From Bacteroidetes bacterium ADurb.Bin008 (lineage in GTDB: Bacteria; Bacteroidota; Bacteroidia; Bacteroidales; Tenuifilaceae), in contig MWFE01000066.1 of NCBI GenBank assembly GCA_002071445.1, forward strand, positions 1 through 51,414: a stretch of DNA of 51,414 bases. The letters run 5' to 3'. The notes under the pieces are model-generated. The model was not told the DNA's origin. It did not search any database and worked only from the letters and a program-made list of their open reading frames with translations. Numbering within the stretch: the first letter of the stretch is position 1; each line of letters begins with the position of its first letter. Below, piece by piece: positions 38,201 to 45,924 of the stretch. Made by a program: the position numbers and the translations under genes.

Positions 38201-38315
38201 TGTTACCATTATTGGCGGATTGCTCTTCGCTTTGGGGCTAACCCTTTACATTGTACCCGCCATGTATTCCTACATTTCGAAGAAAACTGCAAATATCATT
38301 AGCGATGAGGAGTAG
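35253..38315 (+). CDS. RND-family efflux pump, HAE1/AcrB type
   Basis: Inner-membrane proton-driven exporter of 1020 residues. Typical features: NRPVLASVISIVIMIFGIVG as TM1 (about residues 8-30), PSVDPPVVSVST, the TM4 motif GLVVDDAIVVVENI with the two proton-relay Asp residues, LQGMTGRLFREFGVVL, and the second-half TM cluster with GIVTKNGILIVEFAN. Two large periplasmic loops are present. The length and the MFP/TolC partners fit a multidrug or envelope-compound exporter rather than a heavy-metal CusA, which has extra TM methionines I do not see. It overlaps the TolC gene by 11 nt. Confidence 0.95.
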   Translation: MNLSTLSINRPVLASVISIVIMIFGIVGYTFLGVREYPSVDPPVVSVSTSYVGANASVIEAQITEPIEAALSGIAGIKSITSSSMDGRSAISIEFELGVDMEAAANDVRDKMSQVVRFLPPDIDAPVVSKADADAETILIITAQSDSRDLLSLSDIGNNLIKERLQTVSGVSSVGIWGEKRYAMRLHLDPNKLSGFGLTPADIRFALTRENIELPTGTIEGYYTDLSIRTLGRMETEEEFNNLIIREVNGVPVKLKDVGRAELGPENIRTIFRGNHGTPQIGIAITPQPGVNYIAIADEVYKRVERLKEELPDDIRLGIAIDITIPIRNAVKEVRDTIIMAFVLVIIVIFIFLRRWRTTLIPMVAIPVSLIGAFFVMYLMNFSINVLTLLGIVLATGLVVDDAIVVVENIYSKIEAGLDPRRAGHEGTKEIFFAIVSTTITLVSVFMPIVFLQGMTGRLFREFGVVLSGAVLISAVVALTLTPMLSVRILATKGKEGWFASTMGRFFDGMSRGYQKSLTAFVKRRWMALAIMFVALVLIFLLGRAIPSELAPLEDKSRLSINATAPEGTSFELMDQYISNIVAYVDTMPERKSIIALASPGWSGARNSGFVQVLLTQPNERTKSQQQLANEIQAYLNTQTLARSFVAQPQTIQAGRGGGGLPVAFVVQAPNFESLKEVVPKFLERAQDDPRFQVVDVNLKFNKPELIIEIDRDKARATGVTVRDIAEALQLYFSGQRYGFFIYNGKQYSVIGQAERHFRDDPSDITGIMVRNDKGNMVELGNLITITEESTTPQRYRYNRYVSATFRASTVPGVTLGQGIEAMREISREVLDDRFTTTLTGISQQFEESSGSMYFAFIFALILVYLVLAAQFESYRDPLIIMFTVPLALAGALITLYVLGHTMNIFSQIGIIVLVGIVTKNGILIVEFANQKKIKGMEKVPAVIEAAGQRLRPILMTSLSTIFGAVPIALAIGTSSTSRIPMGVTIIGGLLFALGLTLYIVPAMYSYISKKTANIISDEE

Positions 38316-39618
38316 AAGAATATTCTTTTTACTGTTTGCCTTTTTCCCCACCGTTGCCGGTTCGCAGGAGGTTCTGTCGCTTCAGGATGCCATTCGGATA
38401 GGTTTGGATAACAGCTATGCCATACAGATTGCGCGGAACAATGTGGAGATTGCCACGAACAACAACACGTTTGGTAATGCAGGGTATCTACCCAACCTTG
38501 GCTTCAACCTGAACCAGAGCAACAATTTTCAGGACAGGTATCAGGAGAACGCCGACGGAACGTCGGCTTCCACTTCCGGATTTCCCACATACAACCTCGC
38601 ATCGGCTGTGCAGCTAAACTGGACCCTTTTCGATGGTTTCGCCATGTTAGTTCGCAAGGAGAAGCTGGGCCTGCTTCAGGAGCAAAGCCAACAGATGCTC
38701 CGCATTGAGGTGAAGAATACCATTGCCGATATTGTTTACACGTACTACAGCATTGTTCTCCACGAAAAGCTTTTCCGTTCATACAATGAGCAGCTGTCAC
38801 TATCGCGACAACGATTGGATGTGGCACGCGAGAAGTCGAAGATAGGGGTGGGGTTTGGCCTGCAGGAGTTGCAAGCCGAAGTGGACTTCCGTGCCGATAG
38901 TGCCCAGCTTGTGCGTCAGAGGAACCGCGTGGTGAACCTTAAGGCCGAGCTCAATATGCTGCTCATCAGAGATCCCGACGTGGAGTTTAATATAGACATG
39001 GAGATACCTGTACCCCTCACAGTTGGTGCAGATGAGGTGTATGAAAAGATAGTGAGCTGCAACGATGCCCTGGCCAATGCCCGTATCATGTCACAAATTG
39101 TGGAGTTGGAACTTCGCGAGGCTAAGAGTAGCCGTTACCCTGATGTTAACCTTTTCTCGTCATACAATTTCTCACGAACCGGAACCCCCGAGGGGCAGAT
39201 GCAACTTTACAGAACCCTAGGCCCCACCGTTGGTGTTGGCGTTTCGCTATCGCTGTTCAACGGGTTTAACGCCACCCGCCGCATTAGCAATGCCAGAATA
39301 CTCGCTGATAACCAACGCATAAACCTTGAAAGTTTGAGCCTGAAGTTGAAAAGTTCGGCTTTCAAAATGGTAAACGAGTTGAACCAAGCCATAGAGTTGG
39401 TGCGTGTGGAAGAGAAATCGGCTTCGTTGGCACTGCAGAATACCGAGGCGGCTTGGGAGCGCTATAGGCTCGGTGCCATTTCGGATTTGGAACTGCGAGA
39501 GAGCCAGATAAAACTGTTAGATGCCCAGACAAGGCTGCTGCAGGCACAGATGAATGCACAGGCCGCAGAGATAGAGATTAGGTCGCTCACAGGCGAAATG
39601 GAAATATACCTTCAGTAG
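38305..39618 (+). CDS. TolC-family outer-membrane efflux protein
   Basis: Outer-membrane channel for the RND pump. ATG 38305, inside the pump's last codons, gives 437 residues and a signal peptide MRSRRIFFLLFAFFPTVAGS. The body has the internal duplication of the family: LSLQDAIRIGLDNSYAIQIARNN at the start, and long helices with alternating Leu/Ala/Gln such as NTEAAWERYRLGAISDLELR ... LLDAQTRLLQAQMNAQAAEI. An earlier in-frame start at 38251 lies inside the pump gene and is unlikely. Confidence 0.93.
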   Translation: MRSRRIFFLLFAFFPTVAGSQEVLSLQDAIRIGLDNSYAIQIARNNVEIATNNNTFGNAGYLPNLGFNLNQSNNFQDRYQENADGTSASTSGFPTYNLASAVQLNWTLFDGFAMLVRKEKLGLLQEQSQQMLRIEVKNTIADIVYTYYSIVLHEKLFRSYNEQLSLSRQRLDVAREKSKIGVGFGLQELQAEVDFRADSAQLVRQRNRVVNLKAELNMLLIRDPDVEFNIDMEIPVPLTVGADEVYEKIVSCNDALANARIMSQIVELELREAKSSRYPDVNLFSSYNFSRTGTPEGQMQLYRTLGPTVGVGVSLSLFNGFNATRRISNARILADNQRINLESLSLKLKSSAFKMVNELNQAIELVRVEEKSASLALQNTEAAWERYRLGAISDLELRESQIKLLDAQTRLLQAQMNAQAAEIEIRSLTGEMEIYLQ

Positions 39619-39695
39619 CGTTTCGGGTTAACCGGCTATTGAGTTCGTGAACAGGTACCTGGAATCGACTTCAAATTGAATCCGAAACTCTGGTA

Positions 39696-39729
39696 GGAAT
39701 AATATTCTCTCGCACTACGGAATAATATT
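39696..39729. repeat. 11-bp direct repeat upstream of the SDR gene
   Basis: GGAATAATATT at 39696-39706 and 39719-39729, spaced 23 nt start to start (about two helical turns), 40 nt before the SDR ATG. Possibly an operator pair. Confidence 0.35.
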
Positions 39730-39768
39730 GGCATCGTTCATTTTTTTGATAGACTAAAATAACCGATT

Positions 39769-40560
39769 ATGCAACCGATTTTACAGGGAAAAACCATATT
39801 GGTGGCAGGAAGCAGTAGAGGTTTGGGCTATGCCGTAGCCCACGCATCGGCTGCCGAAGGCGCCAATGTTTTCATGGGTAGCCGCGATGTGGAGAAGTTG
39901 GCCCATTCTGCATCGCAAATCGTTAAAAATACGGGGTCGAATGTGCTATACAGCCCCCTGGATGTTAGCAGATATGACTCCATTAAGCGCTGGGTAGATG
40001 CTGCTTTGCAGCAATTTGGCCGGATAGATGGCCTGCTTGTTAATGCAGGAGGCCCCCCGGCAGGTACCCTCGAAAGCCTTACAGACCAGCAATGGCAGTC
40101 GGCATACGAGTTAACCCTGCTGAGTGCGGTGCGATTAATCCGCGAATGTTTGTCTGTAATGAAGAAATCATCGGGAGGAAGCATTGTCACCATTACATCG
40201 GTTTCAGTAAAGGAGCCTATCGATATGTTACTTCTGTCCAATGTCTTCCGCTCGGGGGTTACCAGTCTGGTTAAAACCCTTTCGCGCGATTTGGCATCCT
40301 ACAGTATCCGCATCAATAATATTCTTCCCGGCAGGTTCGATACGGAAAGGGTCGAGCAATTGGATAGGATCATTGCCGAAAGTAAAGGGATTGGCATTAG
40401 CGAGGTACGCTCATCCTTTTTTGAACAGATTCCCCTGTCGCGCTACGGAAAACCTGAGGAATTGGGCAACCTTGCGGCATTCCTATTCTCCGAAAAAGCA
40501 TCTTTTATCACGGGAGTTACCATTCCTGTGGATGGCGGGATGACAAAAACGGTATGGTGA
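39769..40560 (+). CDS. Short-chain dehydrogenase/reductase-like protein lacking the YxxxK motif
   Basis: A 263-residue classical-size SDR. The N-terminal cofactor motif is ILVAGSSRGLGYAVA (GxxxGxG), followed by LVNAGGPPAG (NNAG equivalent) and a C-terminal GVTIPVDGGMT. The catalytic Ser is present in VTITSVSVKEP, but where most members have Tyr-x-x-x-Lys this one reads LLSNVFRSGVTSL, with Asn and Arg instead. Such divergent SDRs exist in other bacteria. The reaction is uncertain and it may not be a standard dehydrogenase. Stands alone between the efflux operon and the ChaN-like gene. Confidence 0.85.
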   Translation: MQPILQGKTILVAGSSRGLGYAVAHASAAEGANVFMGSRDVEKLAHSASQIVKNTGSNVLYSPLDVSRYDSIKRWVDAALQQFGRIDGLLVNAGGPPAGTLESLTDQQWQSAYELTLLSAVRLIRECLSVMKKSSGGSIVTITSVSVKEPIDMLLLSNVFRSGVTSLVKTLSRDLASYSIRINNILPGRFDTERVEQLDRIIAESKGIGISEVRSSFFEQIPLSRYGKPEELGNLAAFLFSEKASFITGVTIPVDGGMTKTVW

Positions 40561-40577
40561 TTGGGGTAATCCCGCGG

Positions 40578-40606
40578 TGGGCAAACTTCGTCTTGCCCAT
40601 ATTTTG
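40578..40606 (+). terminator. Possible terminator of the SDR gene
   Basis: 7-bp stem TGGGCAA / TTGCCCA with an 8-nt loop, followed by a weak T-rich stretch TATTTTG, in the convergent gap with the ChaN-like gene. Confidence 0.4.
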
Positions 40607-40633
40607 CACATTCCAACCCGTGCTTTTATGATT

Positions 40634-41509
40634 TTAATAGGTTCGGGTCATTCTGTGGGGTACAACTATAATATAGTCGGCCTTGCCGTGATTTTCCTCA
40701 TCAAGTTGTTCGATATTATCCTGAAGTACAGTAGCAATGGTGCCCACGTTGACCTTGGGCCGATACCTTTTTAGGTACCATACTATGCCTTCGTAGTTAT
40801 CGGAATGGTATGTTCCATGGAAATGCAGAAAGGTTCCGTTTTCGCTAAGGTTTTTACTTATATTCCATGCCATAGTGGCATCTTTAATAGCCTGTGCTTT
40901 AGGTAGATTTTGATTATCTACATGGCCTTTAGCCGGCATACCCATCATGGTTACCATGGCTTTATAGACGGATAGTTCGGGGTCATATTCAATGGGTAGT
41001 GGGGCAATATAACTTTTCGCTTCGTCCGTCAGCTTTTCAAGAGCCTCAAAACCGCCACCGGAAACCATGGCTGCATAGCGGCGAGGGATATTTGTGGCTA
41101 TAAAATTAATGCCATTCTCCTTGGCAAACTCAATGATAGGCTTATAGTCGGTCTTGTAATTTGGCCATAGCCTGGCCTCGGCCTCAAACCGATTCTGATT
41201 GATGTAATCCCAAAAGTACTCATTGATGATCAGTTGATTATCAGCCTCGAACATTTCGGCTCCCAACGTTAGGGATTTTCCTTTGGTCTCGAACATACTT
41301 GCAGCCAACTCAAGCTGTAACCAATGGGCTATGGGATTATCGTGAAGTTCTCCGAAAAGCACTACATCCTTTGCCATAAGGTTGTTTTTCATAGCCCCAT
41401 AAGTTATCTCTTCGCCATTGGCAGTATAAATTCGGTATGCATCAAGCTGTTGGGCATTTGTTACGAAAAATATTGAACAAACGATCAAAATAAAAGTTAT
41501 CTTTTTCAT
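40634..41509 (-). CDS. ChaN-like / Tiki-type exported protein
   Basis: A 291-residue exported protein (signal MKKITFILIVCSIFFVTNA) of the haem-binding-uptake/ChaN family (PF04187). Markers: VVLFGELHDNPIAHWLQLEL (family GExHd motif, about residues 49-68), GAEMFEADNQ, the segment FIATNIPRRYAA, and the late LHFHGTYHSDNYEGIVWYL. ChaN of Campylobacter binds haem, and Tiki relatives are metalloproteases; the conserved Glu-His pairs fit metal or haem binding, but the substrate here is unknown. Divergent from the acyl-CoA ligase gene over 83 nt. Confidence 0.88.
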   Translation of the reverse strand: MKKITFILIVCSIFFVTNAQQLDAYRIYTANGEEITYGAMKNNLMAKDVVLFGELHDNPIAHWLQLELAASMFETKGKSLTLGAEMFEADNQLIINEYFWDYINQNRFEAEARLWPNYKTDYKPIIEFAKENGINFIATNIPRRYAAMVSGGGFEALEKLTDEAKSYIAPLPIEYDPELSVYKAMVTMMGMPAKGHVDNQNLPKAQAIKDATMAWNISKNLSENGTFLHFHGTYHSDNYEGIVWYLKRYRPKVNVGTIATVLQDNIEQLDEENHGKADYIIVVPHRMTRTY

Positions 41510-41592
41510 ATTTTTGTTTTTCGTAAAAATAGTAAAAACTCTGCTTGGCTGACATCGGAGTTCAACAGTAAAAAAATTTAAAAAACAACATT

Positions 41593-43404
41593 ATGGAAGT
41601 AACCCGATTATTCGATCTGCTTGAAAATGGAAAAAAGGTGTACAGCGCTAATCCCGCTTTGGGATGTAAGCAAAATGGGCAATGGATAACTTATGGCATT
41701 TCTGAATTCATTGATTATGCCAACAACTTAAGCTATGGCTTTCTTGCCATGGGGCTCAACAAGGGCGATAAGGTGATTACCGTTACCAATAATCGACCCG
41801 AGTGGAATTTTGTTGATATGGGCCTGAATCAGGCCGGGATGGTGCATGTACCGGTTTATCCTACCATAAGCAGGGAAGAGTACGAGTTTATCCTTAAACA
41901 TTCCGATGCAAGGCTTGTATTCGTTTCGGACAAGCAACTTTATGAACTTATTAAACCATTGGCCGATAAAATTCCTGAAATCATAGGCGTATTCACTTTT
42001 AATGATATTCCCGGCGCTCCTAGCTGGATGGAGGTGGTGAACAGGGGTAAAGAGAACAGCACGGCCATGTCGGAGAAACTTGAAGCCATTAAGCCTACCA
42101 TTCAGCCCGACGATTTGGCTTCGATGATATATACATCCGGAACCACAGGAATGCCTAAAGGGGTTATGCTTTCGCATAAAAATTTTCTCAGCAATGCACA
42201 GGCATTGCTACCACTTTTCGAATTGGGTCCGGGCGATAAATCTCTAAGTTTTTTGCCGCTCAGCCATGTGTACGAACGCTTGGTGAATTACTATTACCTG
42301 TCGAAGGGGGTAACCATTTACTATGCTGAAAACTTGGGAACCATTGGTGATAATCTGAAAGAGTTGAGCCCCACAATTTTTGTTTCGGTACCCAGGGTGC
42401 TTGAGAAAACCTACGATAAAATCATTGCCAAAGGGAAAGACTTAAAGGGTATTAAAAAGCAACTCTTTTTTTGGGCTGTAAATCTGGCCAACAGGTACAA
42501 GGAAGAGAACAATGGATTTTATTACATGCTAAAACTTAAATTAGCCCGTAAGTTGATTTTCAGTAAATGGAAAGAGGCTTTGGGAGGAAAACTGAGGTTT
42601 ATTATCAGTGGCGGAGCAGCATTGCAACCTCGGTTGGCACGCATATTCTGGGGTGCCGGCATACCCATTTTCGAGGGATATGGACTAACGGAGACTTCAC
42701 CCGTGATTGCAGTAAACCATGAAGTTGAGCCGGGTAACTTGATGTTTGGCTCTGTGGGGCCAATAGTGAACAATATTGAGGTGAAAATTGCTGAGGATGG
42801 AGAAATACTAATGAAGGGCCCCAGTCTTATGCTGGGATACTACAAGGCACCCGATCTGACGGCTGAGGTAATCGATAGCGATGGGTGGTTCCACACAGGT
42901 GATATAGGAAAAATAGAGAAGGGTAAAATACTGGTAATCACTGACAGGAAAAAAGAGATGTTTAAAATGTCCAGCGGAAAGTATATTGCACCGCAGGTAA
43001 TTGAGAATAAACTAAAAGAGTCGCTATTCATCGAACAGGCAATGGTGGTTGGCGAGAACGAGAAGTTTGTCAGCGCCCTGATTTCGCCCAATTTCAGCTT
43101 TGTGCACAACTGGTGCTCGCGCCACGAAATCAACTTTGAGAACAATAGCGAATTGATACAGATACCGGAGGTGATTGCCAGATTCCAGAAAGAGATAAAC
43201 GCCATTAACAACCTGTTGGGAGAGCATGAAAAGATTAAACGTTTCCGGCTTGTCCCCGACCAGTGGAGTCCGCAAACAGGCGAACTCTCCCCGACTCTCA
43301 AATTGCGCAGAAGAATTCTGTACCAAAATTACGATAGCATTCTGGTCGAAATCTATCGCCACGAAAAGAATCACGAAACAAAGGGCGTAAGAGGGGAGGA
43401 GTAA
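41593..43404 (+). CDS. Long-chain acyl-CoA synthetase (AMP-binding, FadD-like)
   Basis: Activates fatty acids through an acyl-adenylate; 603 residues, as in the bacterial long-chain AMP-dependent ligases. Motifs: the P-loop-like MIYTSGTTGMPKGVMLSHKN (about residues 178-197), FEGYGLTETSPVIAVN, GWFHTGDIGKIEKGKILVIT (A8 region), DRKKEMFKMSSGKYIAPQVIEN, and the C-terminal SPTLKLRRR with the last catalytic Lys. Probably soluble or peripherally membrane-bound. Single gene with a terminator. Confidence 0.93.
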   Translation: MEVTRLFDLLENGKKVYSANPALGCKQNGQWITYGISEFIDYANNLSYGFLAMGLNKGDKVITVTNNRPEWNFVDMGLNQAGMVHVPVYPTISREEYEFILKHSDARLVFVSDKQLYELIKPLADKIPEIIGVFTFNDIPGAPSWMEVVNRGKENSTAMSEKLEAIKPTIQPDDLASMIYTSGTTGMPKGVMLSHKNFLSNAQALLPLFELGPGDKSLSFLPLSHVYERLVNYYYLSKGVTIYYAENLGTIGDNLKELSPTIFVSVPRVLEKTYDKIIAKGKDLKGIKKQLFFWAVNLANRYKEENNGFYYMLKLKLARKLIFSKWKEALGGKLRFIISGGAALQPRLARIFWGAGIPIFEGYGLTETSPVIAVNHEVEPGNLMFGSVGPIVNNIEVKIAEDGEILMKGPSLMLGYYKAPDLTAEVIDSDGWFHTGDIGKIEKGKILVITDRKKEMFKMSSGKYIAPQVIENKLKESLFIEQAMVVGENEKFVSALISPNFSFVHNWCSRHEINFENNSELIQIPEVIARFQKEINAINNLLGEHEKIKRFRLVPDQWSPQTGELSPTLKLRRRILYQNYDSILVEIYRHEKNHETKGVRGEE

Positions 43405-43450
43405 GTTAAGTTTCTTCGATTTCATTAGACTGATCTTCAATAAAATGACA

Positions 43451-43488
43451 AAAGCTGTCAGGGAGCATCTCCCTGACGGCTTTTTTTA
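43451..43488 (+). terminator. Rho-independent terminator of the acyl-CoA ligase gene
   Basis: 12-bp stem AGCTGTCAGGGA / TCCCTGACGGCT (one G-T pair) with a GCATC loop and TTTTTTT afterwards. Confidence 0.9.
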
Positions 43489-43574
43489 TTATTGGAACAA
43501 TTGATGATGTAGCAGAATTCCATGATTTTATAACTTGGCATTGTGTGAACTCAGCAATTCTTGGGAAAAGCTGT

Positions 43575-43582
43575 TACCTTTG
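43575..43582 (+). promoter_or_regulatory. -7 promoter element before the MocA-like gene
   Basis: TACCTTTG matches TAnnTTTG and lies 39 nt before the ATG at 43622. No clear TTTG at the -33 distance. Confidence 0.5.
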
Positions 43583-43621
43583 CTGAAACATGAAACAGAT
43601 ACAAGCATTACCTGTTAGGCG

Positions 43622-44215
43622 ATGAACCCAACTCTTTTGCCCGATGTGTCGGCCATAATACTTTCCTCAGGTCTCTCGGAAAGGATGGGGCAGCCCAAAG
43701 CACTGCTGAAGTGGAACCACGAAACTACTTTTATAGAGAAGATTATCGGTGAGTTCCACCGCTTTGGATGCCAGCAAGTTGTGTGCATGATTAACACTGC
43801 CATCGAAACTGCCTGCAGTACGCTTGATGTGTCGTCAAACGTGAAGTTCGTGGTGAACCATCACCCCGAGTGGGGTAGGTTCCACTCCATCAGAATAGGG
43901 CTGGGCACGTTGAAGGGTACGGATTTCTGTTTTATCCACAACGTGGATAACCCCTTTGTGAACAGAGATATAGTTGAAAAACTATACCTGCTACGGGATG
44001 GCAATAGCTGGTGTTCGCCCATGTACAACGGTAAGGGGGGCCACCCCGTGCTTATCACCAGGCAAATAGCCGAAAGGATTTTGGGGATACACGATTTGAA
44101 CACCACTCTTGCTGATGTGCTGAACCAATACCCAAGGGTCAGTGTTGCTATGGATGACGACTCCATACACAGGAACATCAATACCCTTGAGGATTACAAA
44201 AGATTTGTGGGTTAG
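43622..44215 (+). CDS. MocA/MobA-like molybdopterin nucleotidyltransferase
   Basis: A 197-residue nucleotidyltransferase with the family fingerprint AIILSSGLSERMGQPKALL (LAAGxSxRMGxxK; about residues 11-29), FIHNVDNPF for the metal-binding Asp region, GKGGHPVLIT, and NINTLEDYKRF in place of DIDTPEDY. It would transfer a nucleotide (CMP in MocA, GMP in MobA) to molybdopterin, or serve a related cofactor such as in xanthine-dehydrogenase maturation. Its stop overlaps by 4 nt the end of the convergent membrane-NTPase gene. Together with DUF364 downstream, the context suggests metal-cofactor handling. Confidence 0.85.
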   Translation: MNPTLLPDVSAIILSSGLSERMGQPKALLKWNHETTFIEKIIGEFHRFGCQQVVCMINTAIETACSTLDVSSNVKFVVNHHPEWGRFHSIRIGLGTLKGTDFCFIHNVDNPFVNRDIVEKLYLLRDGNSWCSPMYNGKGGHPVLITRQIAERILGIHDLNTTLADVLNQYPRVSVAMDDDSIHRNINTLEDYKRFVG

Positions 44216-45924
44216 GCTGAAGTGTTTGACCCGTCAATTCGCCCTGTTATGAGCGTGGATATTTCACGATGCAGGTCATCCGATACTCCGAAAACGGAGT
44301 AGTTTTTCAAATTCCATTTGCCAATGATATCGTCCACAAAGATATCGCGAATGGCCATTACCAGAGGGGTGGAATTGTTGACCAGTTTGCCCATTATCTC
44401 ACACCACCCCATGTTTTCCAGTTCCATACGACCCACCTCATCAACCACAATAACTTCGGCATTGCTTTGCGCAGCGTGAGCCAACGTCTTCACACCCAGC
44501 TCGAGCCCCTGCGGGCATATGCAGAACTTGCCAAAACGCTCCCAACCGTTTTCGCTTTCGAGCCTTAGGAATGTAGCCCTGTCACCTGTAGCGATGTCAA
44601 CAATGTCGTACCCGAGAGTATGCCCATTGTCCATTACCCGTGGGGAGTAAACGCCATGAACGGCGATATTGCGCGATTTGAGCGTTTCCACCAGTTTGTG
44701 CACCTGCGTGGTTTTACCCTGACCTACAGTATCGGCAATAATGAATATGGGCTTGGCAAGCCTTTGGCGTACCTCGTTTAGCCTGTACTCAACCTGCGAA
44801 ATCACCTGGTGCAGAACCGATACGGGTTTCCGAGTCATTGATTTAAACTCCGGAACCAGCGCAATCATCATGGGGAGGCTTTCGAACGACAGTTCCAGAG
44901 CCAGAGGAAACTGTCTAAACGATGTTTTCAGGAAAAAATCCCTCACCCTGGGGTTGGAAAGTTCCGTGCCCAGCACTGAGAAGCCCAGAATAACAATGGC
45001 TGCTCGGAAGTTCATCTGTATCCCAATCAGTAATCCGTAGGCAAGGCTTTCTCCCTGGATTTTGCTCACCACAAACGAGGTGCCCATGGTTATGAGGGCA
45101 AAGAAAATCCAGAATCGCGGTCGCGATAGCTGCCGCAAAGCCCTCTTGTAGCGGATTATCCAGATGATGACTATGGTAAAAATCGATGCACCCCAGAATG
45201 GCCACGTAGAAAAGTTTAGCAGGATGAATGCACCCACTATAAGCGTGATATTAACGAAAAGCCAAGTAACTGAGTAGTCGAACGGATGCCTGTTGTTGAA
45301 GCTGTATTTGTACTCCTTAGCCTTGGAGAGCAAATTCTCCGATGTATGTTTAGCCAGTTGACGGCCAACCCTTATGCCAATTACTGCCGATAAGAATCCC
45401 AATAGAGCGTAAATCAAGGCAAGGGCTATGATGGGTGACCAAACCAAATCCACCTGAATATTCAGCTGTTTTTGGGCATACTTGAGCAAATCGGAGTAAA
45501 CATTGACAATGTTAAAACCATAGTAGATGATGAAATTCAATATCTTATGGAACAGGTTCCAAGACATGGCAAATATTGCCCCCAGGGTAAAACCCAAGTA
45601 GGTGCGGCCAAAAATGCGTGTGAAGAGCTCGAGGAAAAGCGACTGGCTGAATATGGCCACCATGGGGCCAATGATCACTGCGCTGGGCGACATGGTTTTC
45701 ATCAGAGCGCAGATAAGGCCTGCCCTCCAAAAAACACCCTTTGAGGTCCACTTGAAGCTTGTGGAAACGAGGATGATTATCCCAATTGCCGTCAGTACGT
45801 TGGAACTAAAGGGGATTCGCAGGTTGTGCAAAAAGCTGCCCAACACTATTTCCGATGCAGCCCAAATGGTTCCAATGATGGAAGCCTTTATCCACTTTTC
45901 GCTTATTTCGATACGGCTACTCAT
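44212..45924 (-). CDS. Polytopic membrane protein fused to a THEP1-type NTPase
   Basis: A 570-residue protein from ATG 45924, which overlaps the upstream DUF364 stop by 8 nt (ATGAGTAG); an upstream extension to 45978 would lie inside DUF364. Residues 1-350 hold about nine hydrophobic segments. The first group (IGTIWAASEIVLGSFL, SAVIIGPMVAIFSQSLF, LGFTLGAIFAMSW) resembles an ECF S-component, and a later part (AAIVILGFSVLGTEL ... LELSFESLPMMIALVPEF) resembles EcfT; both are pattern-level guesses. Residues about 392-570 are a THEP1-like P-loop NTPase: Walker A IIADTVGQGKTT, Walker B EVIVVDEVGRMELE, and CICPQGLELG between. The Walker A lacks the usual first Gly. Predicted inner-membrane NTP-driven machine, substrate unknown. 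Confidence 0.8.
   Translation of the reverse strand: MSSRIEISEKWIKASIIGTIWAASEIVLGSFLHNLRIPFSSNVLTAIGIIILVSTSFKWTSKGVFWRAGLICALMKTMSPSAVIIGPMVAIFSQSLFLELFTRIFGRTYLGFTLGAIFAMSWNLFHKILNFIIYYGFNIVNVYSDLLKYAQKQLNIQVDLVWSPIIALALIYALLGFLSAVIGIRVGRQLAKHTSENLLSKAKEYKYSFNNRHPFDYSVTWLFVNITLIVGAFILLNFSTWPFWGASIFTIVIIWIIRYKRALRQLSRPRFWIFFALITMGTSFVVSKIQGESLAYGLLIGIQMNFRAAIVILGFSVLGTELSNPRVRDFFLKTSFRQFPLALELSFESLPMMIALVPEFKSMTRKPVSVLHQVISQVEYRLNEVRQRLAKPIFIIADTVGQGKTTQVHKLVETLKSRNIAVHGVYSPRVMDNGHTLGYDIVDIATGDRATFLRLESENGWERFGKFCICPQGLELGVKTLAHAAQSNAEVIVVDEVGRMELENMGWCEIMGKLVNNSTPLVMAIRDIFVDDIIGKWNLKNYSVFGVSDDLHREISTLITGRIDGSNTSA

Noticed and set aside
34107..39618. Heavy-metal (CusCBA-type) efflux operon
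   Set aside because: Pump length and motifs fit the HAE1 multidrug branch; I see no methionine relay or metal-binding adaptor residues.
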